From Tubiluchus corallicola (lineage: Eukaryota > Priapulida > Priapulimorpha > Priapulimorphida > Tubiluchidae): DNA of 64,000 nt. The notes beneath the pieces are model-generated. The model ran no database searches, was not told the origin of the DNA, and worked only from the letters and a program-made list of their open reading frames with translations. The stretch covers positions 141,039 through 205,038 of the forward strand of contig JAQGDQ010000414.1 in NCBI GenBank assembly GCA_030141605.1, in the 5' to 3' direction. Below are positions 10,570-23,155 of this stretch, piece after piece. Position 1 is the first letter of the stretch; every line of letters starts with the position of its first letter. The position numbers were made by a program, and so were the translations under genes.

Positions 10570-10805
10570 TGGCTCGCTGGTTGTTGTTGTGATGTTGATG
10601 GTGGTGGTGGTTGTGGTTTTGGTTGTTGTTGTTGCTGGTGGTAGTGGTTTTGGTGATGGTGGTAGTGATGGTGATGTAGTGACGTTGTGATGGTGGTGCT
10701 GGTGGTGGTGCTGGTGACGGTGCTGGTGCTCGTGCTGGTGGCAGTGACGGCAGTGGTAGTGGTGACATTGGCAGCGGTGGTGGTGATGGTGACAGTAGTA
10801 GCATA
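10570..10805. repeat. Imperfect (GGT/GAT)n minisatellite-like tract
   Basis: Runs of GGTGGT, GGTGATGGT and GGTGCTGGT over about 230 bases. His- and Pro-rich frames on the minus strand are artefacts. Confidence 0.9.
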
Positions 10806-11481
10806 GTAGTAGTAAAATATATTTTTCTACATAAAATACAAAATGCAAATAAAAATTAACCTTCAAAGTAAAGCAATTTAAGCGCTTATTTCTGCAGTTC
10901 AGCAAACCGATTACCAGCCCTCAACGGCTAAACCTATTTAAGGCAGGTAGCTGTGGCAGAACCAGAGTCTTACTCATTATCAAGGTAGTCCTCTGAGATG
11001 AGCCGCTGAACCAACAGAGACATTTTAACCACGCTTCGACGCGTGTACACCAAGACCTTAATCACTGTGATTTCCTCGCTCAAAAACATCACTAAGTCTT
11101 ACTAATAGCATAGGATCTGACAAGGTAGAAACAAAACCGGGACAAGAAATCACCACTATATTACTAGTTGGTAAAGGATAAAGAGTTTAGTTGGATCAGA
11201 TTAAGTTTGGGTTACTTGGGTGGTTGGGTGGTAAGTCAAATGTTGTGGTTCATTTTTAAATGTAACCTCCTAAAAGTGTGCTAATTAGGAGCGTTTTGTT
11301 AAATGACTAACAGTCATTGCAACATTTTATTGTCAGGCCGGATAGTTTGCAACAATAGCATGAGTTATATTGGTAATAAATTATGAAGCTGCTAATTATC
11401 ATTGCAATGCTTGAAATAATGTCGCAAAATCTGTGCTTCGCGTTTGTAAAAGACATGACTTGAGACAAGTGATGACCAAGG

Positions 11482-11534
<53 letters not shown>

Positions 11535-11585
11535 GTGGTGGTGGTGGTGGTGGTGGGTGGTGGTGGTGTTGGTGTTGGTGTGGTG
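11482..11585. repeat. (GAT)n(GGT)n microsatellite
   Basis: About 17 perfect GAT units, then GTG/GGT units. Confidence 0.93.
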
Positions 11586-12716
11586 ATTTTCTTCTTTAAG
11601 GAGCGCAAAGACCTAACAATTATACTGATTGTAAATGAATTCGAAATTTTTGAACGAATTTTAATTGTAACTGTAACTGTATTTTCATTGTGTAATATTT
11701 ACGAAAATGTCTTGTTTTTAACGAGTTTTTCTCGTTTTTTGCTCCGATTTTCTATTTTATTTGTAGTTTTCATTTTCCATTTTTATTTGCTGCTAATTCA
11801 AAAAAATAGTTAAAGCTCGAAATGTATAAACTAGAATCCGCAAGAAAATAACACACTGTACTGTCACTTCGAATGTTCGCAACTTTTTACGACACTATCA
11901 TTAACGTGGGTTTGTTTATTTGCCTGCGCAGAATCAAGTTTGCTAAAAATGACTTTTCATAATCACATTTATATAAAGGAGAAAGAAGTTACAAATTTTT
12001 TCACACAAACAGTGTTCCGAACTCAAAAGATGCCGAAGTGAACTTATAAATTATTAATGAGAGTTAAACAGAAGTCTCGGCGATTACCTTTATTCTTCGT
12101 TTGGTCCACTAAATTTATTAGTTTGCAGACTACCATTTTGCGTAATCATCGTCTCTTCATAAATTAAACACTCAACACTAACAAATCTAAATTCTACCCA
12201 CATTCTAAATACAAGCAGTTTTGTAAACTATTTACCTGCTTAAGTAATACTTTATTGGTAGCCAATTCTTCCTCCCCTTTCGTCCACCTTCTACATAAAT
12301 GGCAATTAATTAACACCACAGGAATTAATTGAAAATGCTGAAAGTATATCAGCAGCATCAGCAATAATACTCATTTCGGCTGCATCTCTAGTGACAATGC
12401 TGTCTTTCTGCTTCCTCGACAAACAGATGTAGCGTGCAGCAGTCTACTTGTTGCCAAATTTAGCTCAGAGGAAGGATGCTATCAAATAGGACCCAAGCTA
12501 TTATGAAATGAAGCCGAGTAGTTCGAACAGCTTATTGTGTAGGGGTGTGAGGCTCGTTTATTAGTGCAATGGGCTGTTATTAAACGCCTTTTGGTTTGGT
12601 TTGTGTGTTTGCTTGCCTGTTTGTTTGCTCGTTGACTGGAATCACTGCTTAATTTATTGTTTCTTATTTATTTCCTTTTTTTCTTTTGATCTTTTTTACT
12701 TTCCTTCGTTTTCTTT

Positions 12717-12858
<142 letters not shown>

Positions 12859-13415
12859 CTGTTTTTTATTTCTCACTTCATGCTTTTGTAAATAGTACAG
12901 CCTTGTGCCTCCCCTTTCCTTTTTCTATTGTGTTTGCCATCTTGGCACTTGTCATGTCACGCAAATCTTTCTTTAAGCTTTAACTTTTTCAACTTAATCA
13001 TACAAAGCAGGTGCATCACTAGAACTAGATTCACACATTTTCAGACGACATAATTGTTTAGTTTATTAAAATAACACAAACTGCTAAGCCTTTGATTTAA
13101 ATCATAAATTTGTTGTAAACAGAAATATATTCATCACATTGCTAGTGTAACAGCGCGTTTACTACGAGTTCACTATAACTTTTTTTACGAGCACGTGTGC
13201 AATCTTACCGGTTATCTATATGTGCAGTCTCGAATCGCTATAAAATCTAAAAGGTACCAGTAAAATCTCTAAGTACGACATGGAATTAATCATAACTTAA
13301 TTACTAAACCACTCCTCAATCGTTACGTCTTATTTTACGAAAATTTATACTTTCCAGCGCAAGTAGTTCATTAACATGCAGATATTAAAGCAAGAGTTGA
13401 CGCCCCATTATTATT

Positions 13416-13754
13416 TCAATACAATCCTATATATAAAGTGGCGTTTACTTGGCATCCGGAATGCGTATGCGCTTCAGGGGTGTGGAATAGATAAAATCTG
13501 TTCATTTTGTTTTCAATGCACCCGTTTATCAGACATGCGCTATGCATAATTTTTTCTACAGCTATTTCGTAATGATTTTTTATACGCAGCAATTCTGCGG
13601 GTGAATAACGCATACGCATTCCGGGTGGTAGGTAAACACTTAATGTAAACGCACCGTAACCTATCTTCCAAAAACTGTCTAGTGGAACCAGGAGTGAAAC
13701 TTTAATTAACGCACTATGTGAAATACTGGCAAAATTACTTACTATGACAAGCAC
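13416..13754 (-). other. Open frame containing a 16-bp perfect inverted repeat
   Basis: CCGGAATGCGTATGCG (13456-13471) is exactly inverted at 13609-13624, with GTTTAC blocks outside both arms. The 112-codon minus-strand frame across it reads, in part, GMRMRYSPAELLRIKNHYEI, which looks like coding composition but matches nothing I know. The GC content of the arms contrasts with the AT-rich flanks. It may be a small foldback element or part of a decayed element. Confidence 0.35.
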
Positions 13755-13759
13755 TTCAT

Positions 13760-16260
13760 GACAAAGTGAAGGTTAGTGATCATCATCTCACAAACAAAAG
13801 TGGTATAGCAATTTGAAACTTTTGTATACATAATACTCGTGACAAGTATTTAGGGGAAAAATTGCATAAATACCCTGTATGAAGCTACAAAAAAAAATTT
13901 AACACGTGTCGCCAAAATGTAGTCTGCAGTAAGGACTGTTTCCCACAGTTAATGTCAGAAAGTCTAATAATTTACCCATACTGGCAATACATATATGTGT
14001 AATTATTTGCAATTATAGATGTTATTAACATACATGTGCATCAGTGAGTGGATAGAAACTTTCATTGTTTAGGGCAGTTGCTTCAAGTGCACAAAAAAAG
14101 TTTAAACAATATTAGTTTATAATTATGATTAACGTACCAGAAAAATTCTTGTCATTAAGTATCTTCTCGCGTAGTTTGATGATTCAAGGGAAATACAAAC
14201 AGGAATTCCAAGGTCTGGCGTTCGAATCGTCCTTGAGTTAAGACTTATGATCTTATACGTATGTTTTATATTATGTGATAACACCATTGCATAGTTGAGA
14301 ACATTTTTGATAGGTTGTTATTTTATTTTCTGCTACAAAATGTAGTCCATTACAAAAGATATCTATTACAACAGACCTATTACATAGACGATGTCTGTTA
14401 ATAGTTTCTATTACAACAGATCGTGAGTGACACCGAGGCTAATTAGCATTACTAATTTGTATAGTTTCTAATGTCATTATTAGCATGCAAAGAGGTATTA
14501 TTAATGCCTCTTCTTGACCAAAGCCAATGCATGTGATTTTAGCTTACTCAGTGGCTTTAACTCTTAGGCATTTGTTTCTGCTTCTCTAGCTTCTCCCAAG
14601 AGGTGCTCACAGTGTCAGAGAGACAAAGCCTAGAGCTATTATTAATGTGAAAATTTGTCAATTAAGAGAAGTCTGCATTATCCACGTGTATTATTAGACA
14701 ATAATGTTCTCCTGTAAGGATGTAGAAGCACTTCTCCCGAAGGAGACACACCATTCACCTGAAAGTTGATTCGACCACGACCACACATGCTGCGCTGCCA
14801 TTGTAAAATTTCTTCATACAAAAGCAACCTTTGCACGCTTAAGAATTTATTCTTAGCGGAAACATTCTAAGATAGGAGGTGCCATATTGCGTAACAGTTA
14901 TAAAAGGCCAGTAGGAAAAATTTTCTTTTTTGGGGCGCTGCATTTCAGGTGTGGAGCTTAGAAGTTTGCCAATATCATCAAACAGGATTAATCACTAGTC
15001 TCAACCTACGTGTACCTGAGGTGAAACGAATAATCACCAAAATTAACAATTAAGTATTAAGTTTCAACGCTAGTACAAGAAATGACACATATTGATGTCC
15101 AAATATGGATTTTTTTAAATATTAATACGAACTTATATAATGATATAAGCATCTTTATGTACAAAACTCAAACGACGCATCATTAAGTGTGCAACTGTTG
15201 TTTAGATTTCTGATACGCAACTGCGTCAGTTGCAAAAATATGTAAAACAAGTGTGAAAATTACTATACTAACTAGGTACTGAATGTTTGCAAAACATAAA
15301 ATTATTTAAGATACATTGATGTAATAGATTGAAAAGATACAGTGAAAATAATCATTGCTTGTAAATAGCTAAAGCATTCATATAGTACAAAATGTGCCTT
15401 ACTTTACACTTACTAAACAAAAACTAATTTATAACGAAGAAAAAGAAAGAAATCATTTTTACTAACAACAGAAACTAACATAATTAACGACATTAGTATT
15501 CAGTTTAAATGATTAGGATTTTTATTGTTCAAATATGAAACAAATTTCCATACTTGAATGTAAATTGCTATTATGATGGTCGAAAATTCAAATTTCTTTG
15601 GTATTTATTTGGTATTTTCTATTTTGTACATGGTTTTGCATTTTTATTTCAAAACGTAATGTGTTCCGGTGATTTGTCGCTTGTTTTGCTAGTGAATTAT
15701 ACCAAAAAGGATTGCTTGTTTTATCTACTTTATATTAAATGTTCTAGAGTTTAGATCAGGGGTGTGAAAGAAAGGCAAATTGAAATCAGAACCGTGTGTC
15801 AAGTTGCCTAAGATAAATTACTAATAAAGCTACGCGACAAACTCCGATAGTTGTTAGTGATAGATACTCAATGGCTATTGGTATAATGCTGGTGCACAGT
15901 TTCAAGCAGAAGACATCACTAAACCGTGCGTATTGTACACACATTTTGAAATGTGTTCAACATTGTGTGCTTGACATTTGTATTACTAGTACTCTTCTAA
16001 AAATTCAATTATTATATAAAATTGCATCTTTGCAGGCAGCCTTGCTGCTTGTATCCTTCTCTAAGCGAGCAGGAGGGTTAAACAATGAAAGGCAAAATGT
16101 AACTTTAGTGAACTGGACTGACCAGGTATTGGATTAATTAGTTAATTGACAATATACAGGTCGAACAATCAGACCAGTCATACCAGATGCTTTAAAAACT
16201 GTAGCGGCTATTGTCCTGCTTGGGGTGTAGTACCTAGTGTAAAAGTGGTGTAATAATCTT
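13760..16260. other. AT-rich stretch without a recognisable gene
   Basis: No exon, RNA gene or transposon could be supported. A B-box-like GCGTTCGAATCGTCC lies at about 14218-14232 without a matching A box. An AT-only region spans about 15050-15560. Confidence 0.5.
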
Positions 16261-16275
16261 CAAAAAATTAATTTA

Positions 16276-16282
16276 AATAAAG

Positions 16283-16368
<86 letters not shown>

Positions 16369-16418
16369 CATCATTATTATTATTATTATTACTATTATTA
16401 TTATTATTATTATTATTG
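16276..16418. repeat. AATAAAGA followed by (TTA)n
   Basis: The array starts directly after AAATAAAGA on the plus strand. Its right side borders the 3' end of the minus-strand retrotransposon remnant, so it may be the tail of either element. Confidence 0.9.
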
Positions 16419-16589
16419 CAATACGAATTTCGACTATTGAAATGGCTCATTTTGTATTGCGTCTCAGGGATTATTTCAGGAACAGTGTTGTTAAACATTA
16501 AAATTTTATTTTCCTTTTCCACCAAAATGCACCTAATTCCGTTTCTTTTCTGCCTCTGTTGCTCTAAACATCTATTGCAGACATTGGGC

Positions 16590-17108
16590 CATGTCATTAA
16601 TTAGAGCGCCACTGTTTCCTGTCTGCAGTAAATTTAATAGGTTTCGTAGGTTTCAGTTTGTCGTTTAATGCTAAAGCTTAGGTGCTGTTTCTGACAATCT
16701 CACTAAATGTCTACCCATTTTAGTCTTCTGATTCTAATTTAGTGCTCCAGAAAAGTTCCTCTTTGGTTCTGCTATACAGCTGCTCATTTAAAATGATATA
16801 TGATTTTATTTTTTTTTATTTTTTATTTTTAAGATTTTTCTGAGCAGACCTCTGTAAAACACATCTATTCTGCTTCCTGCGTTGCAGTCAAGCCCCACAT
16901 TTCAGTGTTGCACATGAAGATAGCAGTTACATATGCATTGAAGAATCGCAGCCCTGTTTTGAGGGATAGTTTCATGCTGGTTAGAATTGATTTATTTTGG
17001 ATAAAATCGTAGATTGCCCATTGCTTCCTATTTTTGATATCATCTTCTGTGTTAGGTAGTGATCCCATGTATTTGCAACGCTTCCAGGATTTCCGTCCCG
17101 TGATATGT
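16590..17108 (-). mobile_element. Non-LTR retrotransposon reverse-transcriptase remnant
   Basis: The minus strand encodes CKYMGSLPNTEDDIKNRKQW, then SMKLSLKTGLRFFNAYVTAI and CNTEMWGLTATQEAE, the conserved thumb/post-RT block of one LINE lineage (compare K-Y-LGS-L-x-T-E-x-D-I and R-x-F-N-A-Y..F-L-Y-N-[SA]-E-x-W). After an in-frame TAG the match continues with RGLLRKIL and LYSRTKEELFWSTK, and then ADRKQWRS near 16600. The copy is 5'-truncated, with stops and small deletions. Its 3' side runs about 170 bp to the (AAT)n array at 16418-16284, read on the minus strand. Confidence 0.85.
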
Positions 17109-17369
17109 TAAATTCTTTAGTTTGATTCTATTTAATTTCTGTTATTATTTTAAATTCGCGTGCAGCTCAACATTTCGCTTTCAATAACGCAAAAACACGA
17201 TAAACACATGAAATATTAAATAAACAATGATAAACGAACACTTGAATAAATGACAAAAATAAGTTTAATGAATGGAAAAACAAACAATGTTAGAAAATTC
17301 AGAAACGTAACAGTTTTAGTTTGGTATTACTTAAAGTGAAAAAAGAATTCAAATTGAATCATTAACAAT

Positions 17370-17375
17370 TTTATT
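17370..17375 (-). terminator. Poly(A) signal AATAAA for the 17.6-kb gene
   Basis: AATAAA read on the minus strand, about 250 bases after the stop codon of the 156-residue ORF, at the point where the GC-richer 3' UTR gives way to AT-rich DNA. Confidence 0.45.
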
Positions 17376-17626
17376 ATTAAATAAACAAAAATATTAAAAG
17401 CGTCCGAGGTCCGCATGGCCCCAAGTCACATCCAGTCATTACTGCTGCATCCTACGACAGAACCCATTCCTCTTTTGCCATGGAAACCCGAATAGTCTGA
17501 GAAATCCTGCTAAACACATTCATGAATGACCTTCAGAGTCCCTGCGAAAAATTCAGTCTTCATTTGGGGGCCTATGCAGCACCCCGGACCGCGACGCTGC
17601 TCTGTTTCATCTTCACACCATGGAAC

Positions 17627-18097
17627 TCAATGGATCAAGTGAAGCTCTCCATCCCCCTCAGGTAGTAACTCAATAATGAGTTCGTCAGCAGATATTTCGG
17701 TTACTTCCATATCTGATTCCTCCCGTTCGCTCTCATCGTTAGCAGCCTCGGTTGGTAAAGGAACCACGTGCGCCCATTGACGTGCGTTGTGGATCCTGTT
17801 GGATCTCACCAATTTTGCTATTCGGCTTCTAACCCTTTTAAAAAAGCGGGGTCGTGCATTCGAAGTTAGCTTCTCTATCTCCTCGTCCACATTGCAACCG
17901 CTGGATAATGGTACAATATTTGTCCAGGTTACCTCACTGCAGTTGAACCTTGGTCGACGACTAACCAGATCTATCACCCTTGTCTTCAATCTTTTGAAGA
18001 CGTCAGTTTGGGCCGTATCAAAGATATCGTCTTTATTTTGTGCGATTCTTATTGCAACAACTCTGTCCCTGCTGAACAGCCTCCTGAAATACTCCAT
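17627..18097 (-). CDS. Unrecognised 156-aa protein with an internal duplicated motif
   Basis: A single uninterrupted frame in a GC-balanced island. The protein carries two copies of a ~32-residue motif 52 residues apart: FKRLKTRVIDLVSRRPR..., then W..IVPL (34-66), and FKRVRSRIAKLVRSNRI..., then W..VVPL (86-116). The consensus is F-K-R-[LV]-[KR]-[TS]-R-[VI]-x2-L-V, then R..N, then W-x2-[IV]-V-P-L. The motifs are basic. The C-terminus (about 119-152) is strongly acidic (DESEREESDMEVTE). There is no signal peptide or membrane segment. A TATA-like TATAATATT lies at about 18227-18236 and an AATAAA at 17370-17375, consistent with a short intronless gene of roughly 0.85 kb. It matches no family I know. 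The basic-motif/acidic-tail layout is compatible with a nucleic-acid- or chromatin-binding protein, but that is a guess. It could also be an ORF of an undescribed mobile element. Confidence 0.5.
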   Translation of the reverse strand: MEYFRRLFSRDRVVAIRIAQNKDDIFDTAQTDVFKRLKTRVIDLVSRRPRFNCSEVTWTNIVPLSSGCNVDEEIEKLTSNARPRFFKRVRSRIAKLVRSNRIHNARQWAHVVPLPTEAANDESEREESDMEVTEISADELIIELLPEGDGELHLIH

Positions 18098-18225
18098 AAC
18101 TCTCCAAAATCAGGATAAAAAAGAATAATATGCGAGAAAAGAAAAAACTCTGCCGTTTACCATGAAACTTCAGAAATGTGTACGCGTCAGTAATAAGCAT
18201 GACGAAAGACACTGTGTTATGACGC

Positions 18226-18236
18226 AAATATTATAA
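18226..18236 (-). promoter_or_regulatory. TATA-like box upstream of the 17.6-kb gene
   Basis: TATAATATT on the minus strand, about 130 bases before the start codon. AT-richness of the region makes it weak evidence. Confidence 0.25.
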
Positions 18237-18807
18237 CAGCGCGTAATATAAACTCGGCGGTCAGTAGATGTTATTAATTATGCCACTTTATTTTAATGAA
18301 AAGCTCTACGTTGTCTGGATCTAGACAGAGAATTCACTGTACAAAAAACTTCACAGTAGTATTTTAGTAAAAACTTGATTAGCGCGTCCAAACCTGATTA
18401 AACTAGAAACTTTTCCGACCTGTTCAACTTAATTTTTAATATTGAATTGCAAGAGGTACCTCGCCTAGAAGGGCTAAAACTACCCAGGTTGGTTCGGTAC
18501 CAGCAGATGAGGAGGCCAAGCAGTCTATAACTCTTCCAAGAAACAACAGAATGATGTTTGAGATAAATGACAACTTTATTGGCAATTTACATGAAGTAGA
18601 TTCAAAAATAATGATGAAATAGGGTTTACACATAACTTGGCTTCAACAGAAACTTACATTTAGCGTTACATTTTTTGTTATTTTTTTAAAAATTGTGTAC
18701 AGGAAAAAGATAAAAGATAAGATAAGGTGCATTTATTACTGGTAAAAAGTAAAAACTGCTACACATGTACAGAACTACATGTATAACTGTTATTTCAAAA
18801 TCCAAAA

Positions 18808-18895
18808 TATTTGACTCCATCAGTTTGTCGATGGCACTCTTGTGAAATTAAACGCACAAATGGACACAGGTTCGAATCCCAATGGAACCAATGTA
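18808..18895 (+). mobile_element. tRNA-derived SINE head
   Basis: A perfect B box GGTTCGAATCC (18869-18879) lies about 40 bases after a D-arm-like CATCAGTTTGTCGATGG (A-box region). The cloverleaf is degraded (poor T stem), so it is a tRNA-derived repeat and not a working tRNA. Confidence 0.5.
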
Positions 18896-20288
18896 GTAAT
18901 GCGCGTAAATCCATAGCCCTGACTCCAATATTTTAGTTTATTAATAACATATAATATCCATAGCGAATCTACAAGCGTGACAATAAGGATGAGGATTTCT
19001 GCAGCCACCAACAGATTGGGTGTGTAACTGAATTTAGATACCTTTGTGACGTCATACATACTTCATGTATTTTGGAAAGGGATTCTCACTACCCTTGACT
19101 AGGGTTTGAACTCATGCACTGAAACTCGTAGCACCTGTATTATTTCTGCTTCAATGTTCCTTCAGATTTTTCTGAAAACCACTCGGAACCAGTAACGTCA
19201 GTAAATGTCTATTAAAAACTACGAAAAGTTTTACTAATGACGGGAAAATGCTAAAGTCATGGTCACTGGTAATTGGCAAGTGAAGTCTTTGTAGGACATT
19301 GAAGGCAATGAAAACTTTGTCGAATGTTTGAAGCCTAGACACATTGAAGTCCCTAAACCGCTGCTGTTGACTTTAAGCCAGTGAAGACCTTGTTACTGAT
19401 TTGAAACCTTTATAACGACCTTGTCACTCAGGAGAAGTTGCTCCATAGTCTTATGTGTAACTTAAGTAACATTGTTCAATTTCAGTAAGTTCTTAGTTCA
19501 TTGAATAGATAAAGATACTGGGGCAGTAATTGTGGCAATGGTTAAACGTAATGTCATCACCACCACCCAAAGTGCCTGCCTTCTCCCTGGAGAGTTCTGG
19601 TCCATTGCGGTTAAGCATTACTTATAGTCACATCAATGACTGTGAAAGGACAGAGATATGCACAATATGTACGGTGGCCATTACTATTCAAATTGCAATC
19701 GCTCCACGTCGCCCCCTAGGAGTTGTTGACGGCGCAAAACAAAAGACCATCTAATAGACTATAATACCTTTAGTCTTGTCGGCTTTCAACCCTGCTTAAT
19801 GTTTGTCTGCTCAGTAAAGGAACTGAATCCACTTGGGCTGTGTTTATGAACTTTATAGAAATAATGCTGACACATTGGCATAAAAGGTTAAATATGGCTT
19901 CATATAATTTATATAAGCTTGAACAACATTTGGAGTTTTAAAGCGTCATTTTAATAGAATTTTAATAAAGTTGGTTCTTCCTGCCAAAGTTCGTCTTTGA
20001 CTACTTTATGCTGGCTGAGGTTAACAGTTATTTCTGTTGACCGTCTCCAATTGAGCACTCAGACAACTACGTTTTTGGTGGAACTTTTCTAGTGAGTTTT
20101 TAATCTACATTGCGAATTACAGTATGCTAGAGAGACACCAAGAAATGGTTGCCCCATTTGCAAAATAGACTCCGAAACTCTATCAGTTAGCTGAAACCAT
20201 ACTCTTTGGTGCTAATATAAGACGAAAATTAGTGTGTATTAGTAAAGAATGAACAGCGTATATACTTTTCCATAAAATGCAAATATTT

Positions 20289-20870
20289 GTACCATAGACG
20301 TACGGCAGGAAGCTTCACAAGGGTGAGGGGGGGTGTCTAAGGAATTTGCCCTGAAAATTTTCCAAGTTGCCCTAATTTGAGGGAGACAATCATCTCCAGG
20401 CACCCCAAAGCAATTGCAATAGCAATAGTTTCACTGCAAAAAAACATACAAATACTTTCACAATACGTTTTCTAACATTTCGGAAATTGAAAAGAAATGA
20501 TGATCATGACGGTTTATGTTTTTCTTTTGCCCTACGTGTCTATAAGTTTGCCAGCACATTGAGGTACATGTACTTAACAAGTGTAACATATGAGGTTTAG
20601 TGAACTAAATTTGATAGCAGGCACTATTATACCTTTACAATTATTAAAAGTTAAAAACAATTCGTCGTACAAGAAACACTATAACTGCAGCCAGTGAAAA
20701 GTGGTATGCCTAATGCAGTACGTAAACAATTTTTGAACATTGAAATCTTAAATTTTGAAATTTTAAATCAGAATTATTTGCTCCGAAAATAATCAGCTTT
20801 TGCCCTGAAAATGGACAATTCATTTTGTACTGAGAAAGCAACCGCCCCTCTTGCCTTGTACGTTTGTACC
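20289..20870. mobile_element. Possible small transposon with imperfect inverted ends
   Basis: The left end GTACCATAGACGTACGGCAGG and the inverted right end (GGTACAAACGTACAAGGCAAG on the minus strand) share GTAC...ACGTAC...GGCA, followed in both by a G-rich patch. A 14-bp block TTTGCCCTGAAAAT is present near both ends in direct orientation. No transposase was seen. Weak. Confidence 0.3.
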
Positions 20871-21894
20871 GGCGGGGTGTCACTTCATATAAACACGAGT
20901 GTTCATTCCTATCGCCTCCAGCACCCTTTTGGTACAAATGATTCTATTGCAATGAGAAATCACAGAAGCCGTAATCAGAATTGTAACGCAAGTTTACCAC
21001 CTCCACTACAACCTTTCCTTTGTTATGTAACTTTAATTTTCTCCACCACGTGGTGATCTATCTGCCCCGGAACTTTCTCCTCGTTGACAGTCGAACAAAA
21101 AGACAAAGAAACGTTACTTTGCAACACTGGCTCGTACATCACCATTCTCCTTAATTCTGTAAAATGTAAACTGATTTGCTCTGAAAGATTGCAATGATTT
21201 TGAATAAGCCAGGCAAATGAATGTTCTCACTTGCATGCTAAAAAATTTAATGTTTTAAACGACCTACGCTTATCCTCTGTCAACGAGTCGCAGCATTGAA
21301 GGCCTATAGAGGTTATTTGCACCAACCAAAAAATTGCATATTTGATTCTCGGCTGGGATTTTTTTAGGTTTGTGATAACGCCCTGTTTCGATGTACAGTT
21401 CATGAGAACTTATTCTCTAAGTTTAGTGAGTAATAGAGGATGAATTATAAACAAGTTCAGAAAGCACGAAAATCTGGAAATGATAAGATAATAAGAAAAC
21501 GGGAATAATATGTATAGTAGGTTTTTACACTTCCCTTTTACAGCTAGTTACTCGTTTTAGACAGATGTTGAAGTGTTAAAAGTATAAACAGGCGATTCAC
21601 GCGGGCAATATTTAAGTTTCGCATTGGAAAGAGATATATGAACGTGAACGATATTAAAAAATCAAAATAAATTATATTTTGCTTAAATTTTGCTTTGTTG
21701 GTTTGAAAGTTTAGATAAACATTTTGGAAAATGAAGCATTTTTTCATTCTTTAGCAGCTACAGGGTTATTTTCAGTTCCCACATTTGGTTGCGACATTTA
21801 TTAAACTGTGCTCACTGTTGATATTGTTGATATCAAAAAGTATAAAGTTACAAGTGTTTCCGATTTTAATAAAATTCGTGAGTGTATTGGAAAA

Positions 21895-22285
21895 AAGAAC
21901 AAAAGTGTGCGCATGTGCGCAAGACAGATGAAAACAGCAGAAAGAAAGTAAAGAGAAAGAAAGAAGAAAAGAAAAAATAAAGAAAGATATTATTATGAAG
22001 AAATCTTCTATTAGAAAGATAGAAAGAATAAAAGGAAAAACAAAGAGAGAAACAAAGAATGAATGGAAAATAAATAAATGAATGAATAATGAATGAGCGA
22101 GCGAACGAATGAATGAATGAATAAACGAACGAATTAAGAACGAAAAAAGAAAGACAGAACAAACAAATAACGAAAGAGAGAAGGAAAGAAGAAGAAGGAG
22201 GGAAAAAAGCAACAACAGTAAAAAGAACCGCAGAAGGAAAGAAAAAAGAAAGGAAAGAAAGAGCGAGCAAATATATTAACAAAGG
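21895..22285. repeat. Long purine-rich (GAAA/GAAT) tract
   Basis: About 390 bases of imperfect AAAGAAAG, GAATGAAT and GAACGAAC units. The S/F/L-rich minus-strand frames across it are artefacts. Confidence 0.85.
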
Positions 22286-22856
22286 ACGGAAAGAGAAGAT
22301 ACAGCGACAAACATTTAATGCTCTGCTAATGATCAATTATGACAAATCTATTGTAAAAGATAAGAACTCACTGTTACATTTTGCACCTAAAATCATTGTA
22401 GTCCAGTCAATTTCAAGCATGCTTATCACAACGCAGGCGCCTTTAAATCAAATATTAATGTGTTTTTTCATAAATAAAATACATTTTCTCTCCTTACGTG
22501 TGGCTTCTTTTTGCGCTGTCAATTGCACAATGATTGTCGTGACAAAGTGTCAATTGATCAAACTGAGCACAATTCATGACAGCCTAGTAGAAAGGCGGGG
22601 TGGATCCAAAATAGTAAAGCCTCGAATATCGGGGTTACTGGCTGATCCATAATAGTGCAGCAGAAGTGAAGCACAGAGCGTACCTCAAAAAGTAAACTCT
22701 TATAGCAGTCGGCTATTGGTAGATCTGTGATGGGGGGGGCAGAAAAATTTGGGTGGGTCTAAAATCACGTGCTGGAAAAAAGGAGTAGATTGTGCATAAT
22801 TGACTGTCAATTAGCTGTAGGTGATGACAGTCATTGTGTAAAGATAAAAGCTGCAG

Positions 22857-23155
22857 ATGACATTAGTGGATGACGAAGAAGAAGATGACGATGACGATGA
22901 TAATGGCCATAATGACAACATTTCTAGAAGGAGAAGAAAAAAAGAAAGTATAAGCAGGAGCAGAAAAAGAGAACAAGGTCAAGATGATAATGGTGGTGAT
23001 GATGGTGATGATGCTAATTACAGCGTTGAGATGGCACTGATGACGACGACGACGATGATCGTGATGATGGCGATGATGATGATGGTGGTGGTGGTGCTGG
23101 TGGTGGCAATGACGACGATGATGATGATGATGATGATGATGATGACAATAATAAG
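22857..23155. repeat. Imperfect (GAT/GAC)n tract
   Basis: GATGACGAT-type repeats with a central A/G-rich interruption and a GGT patch at 23080-23106. The Asp/Met-rich frame is compositional. Confidence 0.85.

Noticed and set aside
14215-14235. B-box-like GGCGTTCGAATCGTCC
   Set aside because: No A box or arms at the right distance; not enough to call a tRNA or SINE.
16268-16597. Asn-rich frame of 109 codons on the minus strand
   Set aside because: About half is the AAT array; the N-terminal part is a 3' flank of the LINE remnant without a protein signature.
18800-18900. A functional tRNA gene
   Set aside because: A and B boxes are good but stems do not pair; called a SINE head instead.
19700-19730. 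CTCF-like CGCCCCCTAGGAG motif
   Set aside because: A single partial match without context is not enough for an insulator claim.
21772-22336. Two hydrophobic Phe/Ser-rich frames on the minus strand
   Set aside because: Produced by the purine-rich tract; the apparent membrane segments are compositional.
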